A stretch of DNA of 64,000 bases. Source: Corylus avellana (taxonomy: Eukaryota; Streptophyta; Magnoliopsida; Fagales; Betulaceae). A program made the position numbers and the translations under genes. Numbering within the stretch: position 1 is the first letter of the stretch; each line of letters starts with the position of its first letter. The stretch covers positions 43,974,263 through 44,038,262 of the forward strand of contig NC_081541.1 of the NCBI RefSeq assembly GCF_901000735.1, in the 5' to 3' direction. This document shows, in pieces, positions 1 to 10,288 of the stretch. A model generated the notes under the pieces. That model searched no databases, had not been told where the DNA came from, and saw nothing but the letters and a program-made list of their open reading frames with translations.

Positions 1-303
1 GCTTTGATATAAAAGACTACATACAAATTATGATCGCTACCCCAACAAGACAATGAGTGTTGGAGGACAAGTATTTTTTACTTTGGGCTTGGCTTTATTT
101 TTATGCCTTAAATTTATTAATTTTGGCAAACAATACCATAATTGTTGTGCACCCCGTTAGATCAGTAGAATAAAATCTAGACCATGGAATGTTTTCTTTT
201 CATTTCACTTGAAATGGACGATCCTATTCCGTCAAGTTTTCTCTGTTTTGTATTTTGGAATCTTTATGACTGTAGGGAGCTTTATTTGAACAGAGCTTGT
301 GAG
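1..303. other. intergenic, no gene seen
   Basis: AT-rich sequence without a convincing reading frame. It ends at the left boundary of an inverted-repeat element. Confidence 0.5.
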
Positions 304-672
304 GGAACAAGATCCTCTCCAATTCATTATGGACTGGAGAATATTCAGTTCATGGCTAGGATTTCATCTCAGAAATCCTATAGCCACAAATGGGACACAT
401 ATCCCACTAATAAAAATAATAATAAAATATTATTTTAAATTAAAAAAAATTAATAAAATTTTTTTTAAAAAAAAGGGGTGGTGGCCAATCACCCCTCCCC
501 TTTTTTTTTTTTTCCTTAATTTTTTTATTAATTTAAAATAATATTTTATTATTATTTTTATTAGTGGGATATGTGTCCCATTTGTGGCCATAGAATTTCT
601 GAAATGAAATCCTAGTCATGAACTGGATATTCTCCAGTCCATACCATTATGGACTGGAGAGGATCCAGTTCC
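304..672. repeat. foldback / MITE-like inverted-repeat element
   Basis: Two arms of roughly 140 bp read as near-perfect reverse complements: the left arm starts GGAACAAGATCCTCTCC and the right arm ends GGAGAGGATCCAGTTCC. The arms share the ATGGACTGGAGAATAT and GGGACACATATCCCACTAAT blocks. The centre is AT-rich with a short GC patch. Flanks GCTTGTGAG and ACTTGCGAG match at 7 of 9 positions, which fits an aged 9-bp target duplication of a Mutator-like element, but this is not certain. Sequence resemblance (a GGATCCTCT end and a GAGAATATCCAGTT-like block) links it to the elements at 8915 and 16499. Confidence 0.75.
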
Positions 673-1789
673 ACTTGCGAGTACTTTTTAATTACTCTTA
701 GCTTTATTCTTTACTGTTTGGGCTAGGGTTAGGCAGATTCCATGTAGGCTTTCGCATAATTACTGCTTAAATTGCTAGGCAAAAAATTGGGGGAGATCCC
801 AAACCATTTGGATAGCAAATTGTGCTTTAAATTGGTCGGTATACAACAGAAATAGTGGTTTTATCTAGCAAGCTTCTTGCTAGAATTTTTTTTTTTATTA
901 TTATTATTTTTTTAAAAAAAATCCAGTTTCAAGCTTGTTTGTAGCATTCTATAGCAAGAAGCTGAAAACATCTGAGGGATAAAAAATATTTCAATATTGC
1001 TTAAGCCTTTAATGCATCATTCAATATGAGGCACTCTGATGGAATTCAAGCATTATTCCAACCACAACCTGAAACAACAGTGCAGTGCTGACCAAACATT
1101 TTGCAGAGTTAAGCATAATATGCAAGGAAAAGAAATATTGAACGAATGTCATAAGCAGCCATAAACCTCAATGAAGCGAGAAAGAAAGGCAGAAATAAAT
1201 TGATCCACTCAAGATGATTCCATCCAACATGCATGGATTTATTTCACCCTCTTTTAAATTCCTTCATTATCAGGGAACAAGTATGGGTTGATGCCAAGCC
1301 TCCAAAATCTAAGGAAGTTTCTTGTTTCTTTCTATTCTCTTCTTTGGCCCTCAAAAGACTTCTAAGATACTTGATGCACCTTGAACTGTTTCAATAACTG
1401 TTAAAAGCATAACTTGATCAGCAGCAGATTTACAGAACACTGATAAATGTATGCCTTAATGCAGAAAAAATCCATTCAATGGCAATTACAAGCACCATTC
1501 AATAGCAACATGTGAACAAGAGAAAGTCCAAAAAATAGTTGAAATAACCTGTACTGAAGCAACATTCCCTTGTTGACCAAATTGGGCATCTGATCCAAGT
1601 GCCAAATGTTGGGCATGCGCAATCTGCAAGCATTATTCCAGCTGTACAACAAAAAGAGGGAAATATCATTGTCAAAAGTAATGATCTCCTTCATTTTAGA
1701 ATTTGCAACAACATAAACATAACATTGTCAATCATTTAAATGTCTTAGCCACAATGTTTACCCTAAATCTCTGATCCATCATTCCATTT
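673..1789. other. intergenic, no gene seen
   Basis: No supported coding region. A short imperfect hairpin around AGCAAGCTTCTTGCTAG near 868-885 and a poly-T/A tract near 890-920 are the only structures I noticed. A 72-codon minus frame at 1476-1694 has no recognisable family signature. Confidence 0.4.
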
Positions 1790-1905
1790 TTTTTTTAAGA
1801 AGTAAATGAGATATAATTGAAAAGCGTAAAAGGCGCAACCTAAGTACATATACAAGAGAAACGCCTAGCTAGAGAGAGAAAGAAGGGTAAGAAAGGGCAC
1901 ATTCC
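1790..1905 (-). mobile_element. short LINE-like 3' tail
   Basis: Read on the minus strand, this ends with a pyrimidine-rich stretch like that at the 3' end of plant L1-type LINEs: GGTTGCGCCTTTTACGC, an AT-rich segment, then a run of A residues (T residues at 1790-1797 on the plus strand). No reverse transcriptase is present, so it would be a strongly 5'-truncated insertion. Recognition is by resemblance only. Confidence 0.4.
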
Positions 1906-2651
1906 ATTTGTAGAAACGACCTACTAATACATATCCAGAATCAAGCCATTTGCTTTGTCACTAAAGGTCAGGCCAATTACTACTAATACATATAATAAGG
2001 TGGTTTTGTAAGACATGGAAACACATGAAAGCCTGAATGATCCGATGATGCAATCATGTTGAAAATACTTTCAATTTCCTCCAGTTGTAGGCCATAATTT
2101 TGAGGCTCATCGACATATGGCTACAAAAATAGCACATATCTTAGATAAATTAACTAACTCAGTGGATAAGTAATAAAAAATCATTTTCTATAAAATTTTT
2201 ATCTAAAACAGATGAAGTGGTAACTAACTACACGCCATGCTCAATGCAGATTAACTCTTTTTACACGTATATATTTGTCTAATCTACCTCTTTTATACAC
2301 ATGTATGCATATTAATACATGATGGTATATTATCCTCTAGTTACTTATTGATTACACTCATAAGGAATGTTTCTAGATTTAGTATGTTAATTTGCGCCCC
2401 TTTGTGCTTTTCAAATGAGATTGAATTACTTATAATAAAAATATATGATAATTTGCTTTTACTTAGAAGAAAAAGAAAAGAAAGAATCACTTTCACTACC
2501 TCCATTCTCTTTGTATGGTTAACTTGGCCTGATCCCCCAATGCAAGCATCACTCTCACTACCTTGATTCTCATTGTATCGAGTAAACTCTTCCACAAATT
2601 ACTAGCTGATTTCACCTGCACTATCATAGGGATTTCCTTTGTCAAAACTCT
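1906..2651. other. 3' flank of the PORR gene, no other gene seen
   Basis: AT-rich sequence downstream of the minus-strand PORR gene. It probably contains that gene's 3' UTR. The short frames on both strands here (about 2341-2595) mirror each other and show no family features. Confidence 0.4.
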
Positions 2652-3911
2652 TTAACTTGGAATGACCCAATCTCCATCTTCCCTCCCTCCAGCATCTGCT
2701 GTACATACTACAATATTGCTCTCCTCCTTGATTTCCTCCTCAGCTCCAATTTTTCTGGTACTTCGGCACCCTTGCAAGACAAGGTCCAACATTTTCCTTC
2801 TAACAAAATATATTGGGTTAGGCTCAATCAGACACCCTTTGCAATATGCTTCTCTAAGAAAAACTGTTTGCGTATTTCCTTTGGTAGATATGTAAAATAT
2901 TCCAGGGTGCTTCAAAAGAAGTTCGCGCACATTAGCATCCATGGCAAAATCCCTCTGGAAATGAGCTATGCGTTCAACCTCAACCATCTTCTCCACCGTC
3001 AAGCTCAGCAACTCATGAAGAATCCCAACTGTCCTCTTCTCAAACCGCTCAACCCCTCCGCAAGTACGAACCCGAACAACTTCTTTCCTCTCGTACGGCT
3101 TCAAATAGGGAAGCCTTTGCCAATTCTTCAACTTATCTCTGAACCCTCCTTCAATCCTAAAACCAGTTGGAAAATTAATAGGAAATGCGTATTTAGTCTC
3201 GAACTCACTCAACCACTTTTCTCTATACTCTTTCTCCCTCCACATTTCAACCTTGGCAACTTCCAAATTCTCATCCCTATCAACCAATTCCACTACTTCT
3301 AAACCAATTAACCTAAAATTCGCTGAATGCTTTGCAAGAATCGAGTCCCGAAAATCCGCTGGCAAACCCAATTCCCTTCTAATCAACCTCAAAGCATGAA
3401 CATGAAGAGTGCCATTAACCGACATCATCAAAAGCTTTTTCACACGCAGTACCGCTTCCAATTCCCATTCTTTTACAGCATTCTCTTCCTCCCTAAGTAA
3501 AACCCTTATCTTTTGCCGAATCCTACAGCATAAATTCCTCCTAATTGGGTGCATAAACACCTCAAAAATATGTGGGTATTTGCGAATAAATGCGCTGACA
3601 CCAACGTTTAGACCAACTATGTTCCTCCACCGGGACATCAATTGTACGGAAACGAAAGGACCTCGTTTTCTGTTTGACATCAGCTCGTAGAGATTGAGGA
3701 TGGTTTTGAGCTTTTTGAGATGGGTAATGAGCTTGTCTAGTTTGGGGTCTCTAACTCTCTCCTCCAAGCGAGTTCGGGCAGAGATTACTGGTTTCTTGAA
3801 CCTCTTCTGTGTGAAAGAGTTGAATGGGCCAAATGGGAACTTTTGTGGACTTGTGAAAGGCAGAGAAAAATGCTCAACAACAGTAAGCCTGAATCTAACT
3901 AAGACCCTCAT
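2652..3911 (-). CDS. PORR-domain organellar RNA-binding protein (WTF/RPD1 family)
   Basis: A single uninterrupted exon of 419 codons. PORR (plant organelle RNA recognition, formerly DUF860) proteins bind group II introns and promote their splicing in plastids or mitochondria. The domain runs from about residue 51 (RVRDPKLDKLI) to about 388. It contains the landmarks HLKKLKTILNLYELM, FIRKYPHIFEVF, LRLIRRELGLPADFRDSIL and the C-terminal LLLKHPGIFYISTKGNTQTV block, followed by REAYCKG. The first 40 residues are rich in R, K, F and S with few acids, which suggests a mitochondrial rather than plastid presequence (inference). The start is the first ATG in frame. Length and lack of introns match the family. 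A short acidic tail (EEEIKEESN) follows the domain. I could not assign it to a specific Arabidopsis member, so no symbol is given. Confidence 0.93.
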   Translation of the reverse strand: MRVLVRFRLTVVEHFSLPFTSPQKFPFGPFNSFTQKRFKKPVISARTRLEERVRDPKLDKLITHLKKLKTILNLYELMSNRKRGPFVSVQLMSRWRNIVGLNVGVSAFIRKYPHIFEVFMHPIRRNLCCRIRQKIRVLLREEENAVKEWELEAVLRVKKLLMMSVNGTLHVHALRLIRRELGLPADFRDSILAKHSANFRLIGLEVVELVDRDENLEVAKVEMWREKEYREKWLSEFETKYAFPINFPTGFRIEGGFRDKLKNWQRLPYLKPYERKEVVRVRTCGGVERFEKRTVGILHELLSLTVEKMVEVERIAHFQRDFAMDANVRELLLKHPGIFYISTKGNTQTVFLREAYCKGCLIEPNPIYFVRRKMLDLVLQGCRSTRKIGAEEEIKEESNIVVCTADAGGREDGDWVIPS

Positions 3912-5846
3912 GATATTTGATTCAGAGAGAATGAGAGAAAAACGAAGGGGGAGTTAGAGAGAGAACCTTTTCGATGCTCGACCACTTCTTCTGGCGGTGT
4001 TTGATAGATACTGAGCAGAGTTTCCGAAAACCTCATATACGTTCTGCCTATCAGGGAGAATAGTAAGATAGGATTGCAAACTGCTGACTTCCGTAATTCA
4101 CACCGTAATTGTAGGACATCGGCGCCAAAGAAAGCGGAGAGGCAGATCGGCGCAAAAGGAAGGGCAGAACACATTCCAGCACAGCTAGTCTTTAGTTTTC
4201 CGAATCAAGATTGAAGAAGACGGGCGGGTCGGGTCGATGTCGTCTGTGACTCTGTAAGGGTCAGTTCGGTCGGGTAATGCCCAGCCCACTTTGCTGAGCG
4301 TGAGAGACTACTGGACTCAAAGCCCAGACATGCTGTGGTTGCTTCCACAAATGCTATTGGATCCGGACGGTTGGGATTAAAACAAAAAAAAAAAAAAAAA
4401 AAACCACCGGTTGAGATTTATGATGTGGGTCTTTTGCTTTTATCTCCGAGGCTCTTGATCATTTCTTGGGTTTCTTTCTAGGAGATTGGGAATTTTGTTC
4501 TTTATTGAGTCGGTATGTGTATTAATTTTGGAATTTGAATTGATATTAATTGAAATTTAGTGAGAGTTTTTGAAGGAGAGGGCTTCTCCCCATAATGTAC
4601 CTGTTAAGTCATGATTAGTTCAGCTTTTATAGATATAGATCAGATGTGTTTTGACGTAATAAAATTGAGTCTATACTCTCCTTGATTGGCTTCCCCTGCA
4701 AAGTGTTCATTTAGATGTTAGGGATAGATATTTTATTATTTGGTGTTTATAGATTAGTTTGTAAATATTGCTCTTTGTTGTATCTGTTTCTTTTTGGCTG
4801 AAACTTATCAGATTCATAATAATGTTTGCTATCCAATATTTCGGACATAATTTTCTATTAAATTTAATTGGAGAAACTTTTTCAAACTCCGTCTATAAAA
4901 CTGCTAAACCATGAAAATACAGCTCCAATATAGGCACTTATCAAGTTTGAGAAACTCCGTCAAATTTAATTTTCTCTCAAATTTAATCGGAGGAACTTCC
5001 TCCATAATATAGGCACTTATCAAGTTTCTTATTGTGTTGGCCAGCTTTCTTCTTATCGGCAAGAGATTATTATTGAGAAAGAAAAGCTTGAGGTTGAGCA
5101 AATGACATGATTATTTCACTTAAATAAATACATTCTCATGGTAAGACTATTTAGTCCGATTTTCATTTTTTATGATTACACATTTTACAGTTGAACAAGT
5201 TTTTTGAGCACAATCAAACACCAAAAAATACTAAAGATATTCTTTTTAAAAAACAAAAAGAATCTTGGGTGCAAACAATCCCTTGGCTTGGGGGCACACC
5301 CCCCCTCCCGGGGTGAAAAATCAGTAATTTATTCAATTTCGTGTATGAAAACTCTCGAGGGTGTGGTGCACGGGACCAAAGTTTATTCTGTAGGGGTGGG
5401 TCCGAAGAGCCCTGCTATGTAGAGGTTCTCCGATAAAAATTAATAATAATAAAAAAAATTAAAGATTGTTTACATATTGAATAAGCTTCAAGCAATTTCT
5501 ATAGTTCCTAATTTCATTTGTCGGATACTCTCGTATTTGTATACAAAGAGAACTTCCATCATTTTTTTTTTTTTTTCGCCAATTCTAATCATGGATACAT
5601 CACAACATACTAAACCCAAAGATCATTTCAATTTGTCACTCGACCATAGAGTTGAAGGGATTCCTAAAAGAAGAAACACTTAAAGCCATTACAATGGCAG
5701 GCAACCACGACACAGCTATTACGCCAGCAAAGTCGGAGTTTTACCTAATCCGTGTGAAATAGATGCTTTGCACGGGTTCAGAGTTTTCTTAACAAGATGG
5801 GTATACGAAGTGGCTTTGTCTCGGAGGAATTCCCAGTCAACCCAAA
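3912..5846. other. upstream region of the PORR gene and intergenic DNA
   Basis: The first 300 bases upstream of the PORR start are the likely 5' UTR and promoter. A minus-strand frame of 88 codons here (3908-4174) ends right at the PORR start and looks like leader sequence. A 20-base A tract lies near 4382-4402. An AT-rich 27-base segment recurs near 4930 and 5010 (both contain TAGGCACTTATCAAGTTT). GC-rich non-coding sequence at 5255-5435 may be a transposon fragment that I cannot classify. Confidence 0.4.
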
Positions 5847-5965
5847 NNNNNNNNNNNNNNNNNNNNNNNNNNNNNNNNNNNNNNNNNNNNNNNNNNNNNN
5901 NNNNNNNNNNNNNNNNNNNNNNNNNNNNNNNNNNNNNNNNNNNNNNNNNNNNNNNNNNNNNNNNN
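5847..5965. other. assembly gap (119 N)
   Basis: A run of 119 undetermined bases. Any frame crossing it is meaningless. Confidence 1.
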
Positions 5966-7384
5966 CAAAAGGCTAATGGTAGTAAAATATAAGCAAGCTA
6001 GTGGAGGAAAAAACCAAACTCACAAAATACAGAAATGGGCTGTTCAAACTTCAAAAGCATATTTTGGTTGTCTCACTTTGCTATGTTCTAAAAGAATCGC
6101 CAGGAAAGCTAAAAATTGGTTTAGGTTTTGATAAACACAACTCACTAATAAATTTCTTGCTTTGCGTCACCCTCAAAGAATCATCGGGGTAAGAGACAGT
6201 ACAACAAAATCTGCAGCAGAAGCTAAACCTTTGGTTTGGGATTTCAACTAATATAATAAATTGATCAACCTTCAACCCCCCCAATTCACAACAGATATCA
6301 CTTTCGGCCAGGGTCTTTCATATGTAATCTCTGATGCATCCTAATAATACTACTAGGAGATGCATTCCATCATAGATAGGCTAAAAGAACAATAAATACC
6401 CGAATACAAGAGTGCCCTCAGAGCTATCCATACAGAGAAATAAATAAAATTAATTTTTTTAAAAAATTTAAAAAAAAAAAAAAAAAGACGACGGAAATTT
6501 GGTGAAAACAGAAAGAACTGCTAGCAGAATCAATTGGCGACATAGGGTCTAACTGCAAAATCAACATAATCTAGAACAGGATACCCAAAAAGCCTGAAGC
6601 CAAACCTTAGAAGAAGGGGAGGGGAGAGCTTAGCATGAATTCAGGACAATTTGGGCCATCAAATGACAATTTTTGGCTATATTAGGAGGATCATAGCAAG
6701 CCAAGTCACAACCGCTGAAAACCTCAATGGACTTGAAAACATGGAATAAATGTAGGCTCAAACAGCCTCAGCTTCAAAGATGAAGAACACCAAATTTTGC
6801 AAGCATTTGGGCGATTGCCTCTTGTGGTGTGGGGAGGAACAAGACCGAGAATCTGAGGTCTCTGATACCTCCTTTTCAAGCTCGAAATAATACTCGAATG
6901 ACCCGAAGTTTTTTATAGTAGTAAAGCAATAGAAGATATATAGCATACGAAAGATTTTGTATGTAAAAAACAAGGTACCAAGTCAATTTTTGAACTTGGA
7001 TGTAAAATCTTCAACTCAGAAAGAAAAAGTTAAGCATTTAAACCATAAAACCCATCCACATTTCTGCAAACTAATGTCAGATGGTTGCAGAATTCGCTCA
7101 AAAATTAACACAAGCTATGCTTTAAGCTACAGTGTTTGAATACACAAAAAGAAAATGCATTCAAGGCATAAATAAAGCAAAGAACAGACGAATTGCTTCC
7201 TTAATAAATAATTGCAGAGAGACAAAATTTTCAGTTCTAAATATAAACTATACACGAAGGGTACTGAACCTAAGCCAAATTCTTAAAAACTAAGCAACTC
7301 CATCAATAATAATAATCGGAAGAAGAAATTAAAAAAAAAAAAAAAAAAATTAATCAAGAACATTGAGCTTCAAATTTTGAACCT
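5966..7384. other. intergenic / 3' flank of the trihelix gene
   Basis: No supported coding region. The part nearest 7384 is probably the trihelix 3' UTR on the minus strand. Two A-rich tracts (6470-6486 and 7330-7350) may be retroelement tails or simple sequence. Confidence 0.35.
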
Positions 7385-8149
7385 CTAGGGCGAGCTAAAG
7401 GTCCTCTCGATGGAATCAACAATCCTCCGCTGCGACTCGAGAATCAACTCGATCCGCTTGTTCTCCATCTCCATCCTGAACCTCTCCGTGTCCTTCATCA
7501 CCTCCATCTTCAAATTCTCCATCCCTATAAACCTCTCCGCAAACGCCCTTATCTCCGCGGCCAACTCCGACACCAGCCCTCTCCCCGTGCCTCCCTCTTC
7601 TTCATGACCACCATCATCAGCATGTGCCAATTCCTCTCTCCGCCTTTTCCCCGAAAACCTATTGACAACAGAAGGCCGGCGGAGTATGTAATCGATACTC
7701 TGCAACCTATTCCGGCGATCGGAATCGTCTTCGTGATCGGAGTCGTGATCGTGCGGCGGTGGTATGTGGGAGATGGGGCGGGCGGAGATTGGGGGAAGGG
7801 GCCCACGTTCGAGGGAGTCCATGAGGTGGAAGTAGGGCCAGGAGTGGGGCCCAGAGCGTTGGGACTCGGAGCGGTAGCGCTGGCGGAGCTTCTCGATCTT
7901 GTGACGGCACTGGAGGGCGGACTTGGAGGAGGGCTCGGTGTGGTCGTAGCCGCAGCGGGCGGAGACGGTGACGGCCACCTCCTCCCACTGCGACGACTTG
8001 AGCTGGCCGCGCCTCACGGCGGACAACTTCTCCTGGTACGCCTGGATCAGATGCACCGTCTCCTCGTGCGTCCATGGCAAGGGTTGCGGCTTCTTGAAGG
8101 TGCTATTGGTGGCGGTGGTGGTGGTGGTGGGAGGAGAGGCGCTGGCCAT
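7385..8149 (-). CDS. trihelix transcription factor, SIP1/ASIL-like
   Basis: A single-exon gene of 254 codons. The N-terminal region is Ser/Thr/Ala-rich. A trihelix (Myb/SANT-like) DNA-binding domain spans about residues 25-95: it starts WTHEETVHLIQAYQEK, has a second Trp in SSQWEEVA and ends CRHKIEKLRQRYRSE. The WPYFHLMD motif after the domain is typical of the SIP1 clade. A His/Asp-rich acidic linker (about 130-145) and an RRPSVVNRFSGKRRREE basic patch, a possible nuclear signal, follow. The last 55 residues form an amphipathic helix rich in E, R and M (ENLKMEVMKDTERFRMEMEN), the conserved C-terminal coiled coil of this clade. Such proteins bind GT-type elements in the nucleus, often as repressors. 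The start is the first ATG in frame. A second gene of the same clade lies at 41.5 kb. Confidence 0.93.
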   Translation of the reverse strand: MASASPPTTTTTATNSTFKKPQPLPWTHEETVHLIQAYQEKLSAVRRGQLKSSQWEEVAVTVSARCGYDHTEPSSKSALQCRHKIEKLRQRYRSESQRSGPHSWPYFHLMDSLERGPLPPISARPISHIPPPHDHDSDHEDDSDRRNRLQSIDYILRRPSVVNRFSGKRRREELAHADDGGHEEEGGTGRGLVSELAAEIRAFAERFIGMENLKMEVMKDTERFRMEMENKRIELILESQRRIVDSIERTFSSP

Positions 8150-8164
8150 TTCGTGTATTTAGTG

Positions 8165-8223
8165 TTAGGGTTTCGCCGTGGTCGTGGTGGTGGAGGTGGT
8201 GGTGGAGTATTAGGGTTAGGGTT
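8165..8223 (-). promoter_or_regulatory. telo-box motifs upstream of trihelix gene
   Basis: Read on the minus strand, AAACCCTAA lies at 8165-8173, 16 bases before the start codon. A doubled AACCCTAACCCTAA occupies 8210-8223. Telo-boxes are common near the transcription starts of plant genes for growth and translation and are bound by telomere-repeat-binding factors. The intervening sequence is CCACCA-rich leader. Functional relevance is inferred from position only. Confidence 0.6.
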
Positions 8224-8905
8224 CGGAGGGGTTGTTTTGGGGAGGTTTTGTTGGGTTAGACTTTTGGTGTGGGGTTGGTGGTGGTGGTGGAGGAGCTGGT
8301 GGTGGTGGGTGGGTTCTAAGTCAGTGCGCCAGGTAGGCGTCGGGTAGCAATTAATCGATCCGGACTCGGACCAGGCCTCGATCGGGTAGCAAATAGCAAT
8401 TAACTTCAAATAATTAATTACTAATAATTCCTCACTGTCGGCTAAGATAAATGTTCCAACGTCCAATCCAACAGGTTCGGTTCCATTTAGAACTGGACCA
8501 AGCCGAAACCCTCACTGTCATGCCACGTGGTGAACCTTTTATTTTAATTGAGATATCTTGTTGTAGTGCAATAAAAATACCATTTTTAATCTATAAAAAT
8601 CCGAAGTGGTATAACCATCGGTCGGCCTTCCCATTAATTTGGGATGCAAATTGAGTTTTTTTAAAAAAGGCAATTTTTATGATTTTTTTAATTTTTGTCA
8701 GTAGTCCTCATTGTTTAGGTTGTTTATTTTAAAATTCAAATACTCTCTAAGATTCCTTGAGATGGCCGGTAAGATTCAAATGATAATCAAATCCAATCTA
8801 ACTTTTATAGGGATCAGATCCTAAGTATTGCACCCTATGCAATGACTTTAGTTTAAGTTGTACATTTTAAATGAACGAGAAAGTGACTGGTATCATGTGC
8901 AAGCC
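8224..8905. other. promoter side of the trihelix gene, no gene seen
   Basis: A CCACCA/GGTGGT-rich stretch to about 8320, then AT-rich DNA. A segment around 8358-8375 resembles miR166 by chance (see rejected items). The left limit of the duplicated block lies at or before 8906. Confidence 0.4.
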
Positions 8906-8914
8906 ATAATGGTA

Positions 8915-9216
8915 GAATTATGATCCTTTCAATCTTATTTGAACTGCATAATATCTGGCTAATTATATTAGAGGAGTATTTTTGTCCTCTCAAAAAGTGA
9001 AAAGACAAAAATACTCATTAAATATAATTAATTAGAGATTATCTTGTTCAAATGAACTAAGAAGATCTTATGAATTGGATACTATTGAATTAGAGAGTAT
9101 CCAATTAAATATAATAGAAGAGTATTTTTGTCTTTTCACTTTTTGAAATGACAAAAATATCATTCTACTATAACTAACTGGATATTCTCTAGTTCAAATA
9201 AAGATGATCCAAATTC
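8915..9216. mobile_element. Mutator-like MITE with 9-bp target duplication (copy A)
   Basis: A 302-bp inverted-repeat element. The left end reads GAATTATGATCC and the right end GATGATCCAAATTC. The arms share GTATTTTTGTC and its complement. The element is flanked on both sides by ATAATGGTA (8906-8914 and 9217-9225), a perfect 9-bp target-site duplication typical of Mutator-superfamily insertions. It has no coding capacity. The same element in copy B is interrupted by a solo LTR. Confidence 0.8.
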
Positions 9217-9225
9217 ATAATGGTA

Positions 9226-10288
9226 GCTGTTGAGATGGCCTAAAATCCTACTTGGCCACAAGAGTGGTTCAACCATTCTCAATGGTTGAGTTGAGAGACC
9301 ACTTCCTTCACCTTTTGAAAGGGTAGCCATACTACCCCGGCTGACCACCTCCACCCTAAACTATCAAAAGTGGTCGCACCACTCCGATCAACTGAGACAC
9401 TGCAAACTAATCTATCTAAGGCCCCTGCAGTTAAACAACATGGGAGTATTTGCAAATTAAAAAAAAATTAATTTTTTTTTTAAAAAATAAAATAAAATAA
9501 AATAAAATAAAAATAAAGAAAAGGAAGAAAAATATATCTAACCACCCTTGTATTTTATCTAATTTCAATTGAAGACCAATTTTATTTATTTATTTATTTT
9601 TTTTAAAAAAAATTAGGATTGAGCTTTGACCTATTTTTTTAATCCAAGACTTCTTATCATTTTTGTCTATTTTTAAACGACACATTTTTATGCCCTCCCA
9701 ACTTCTCTCTCTTTTCCCATGGTGGACCATCCTCCATGACCATAGGAACATGGAGATGGTCATAGAGGGCACTTTCATTAGAATCATGCTAGTGGGGAGC
9801 CGTGGAGGATTAAGATGGTATAAATGGAATATATATATGTAACTTGAAGAAAAGGGTATGGAGACCTCGGATTGGAAACAAGCCAAAAACTCAAGTCTTA
9901 AAATCAAAAAATTGAAAACTCAGATCTGAAAATCGAGACAAAACTAAACACCAGTATTAAATATGTTTTTGATAAAGTATTACATAAATTTTTCCTAAAG
10001 AAAATAAAATTCTAAATTTTTGTGCCTATAAACGTACAGAAGGTCTCGTCTTGCTCATCTATACTTAATTCATTATCTTCTCAATCATTCCAATCCAATT
10101 TCATTATAATTTCAAATTCAATCTTCAGTTTCATGAACTGTGGGAAAACAATTCAAGCTTTTATCATATAACACCCTGCGGAAAAACTAGGCATAAAGCC
10201 TCATATCTTGCAACTTATTAGCAATAATACAAGATTATAACATGAAAATGGTTCTAGTGACCTCTAACTCTACTCAGATTCAATGAAG
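9226..10288. other. 3' flank of GRXS15 copy A
   Basis: No second gene seen. It contains (AAAAT)n-type simple sequence at 9480-9515, a palindromic GTGGTC-containing patch near 9290-9380 and the 88-bp segment that is inverted in the other copy. The last 150 bases are probably the glutaredoxin 3' UTR. Confidence 0.4.
9721..9808. repeat. 88-bp segment inverted relative to the other copy
   Basis: Sequence 9721-9808 is the reverse complement of 20038-20125, with about three mismatches, while the sequence on both sides stays in direct orientation. Short inverted repeats (CCATGGTGGACCAT and GTGGAGG-type sequence) occur at the ends and could have allowed the flip. Confidence 0.85.

Noticed and set aside
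7604..8347. 247-codon plus-strand frame opposite the trihelix gene.
   Set aside because: It is the antisense shadow of the trihelix coding sequence and its CCACCA-rich leader. The Gly/Val-rich text is a by-product of codon use on the real strand.
8355..8378. Sequence TCGGACCAGGCCTCGATC resembles miR166.
   Set aside because: It differs at two positions from the first 18 bases of the mature miRNA, has no matching star strand nearby and does not fold into a precursor-like hairpin. It lies in a small direct repeat (CGGGTAGCAA). Chance similarity is the better explanation.
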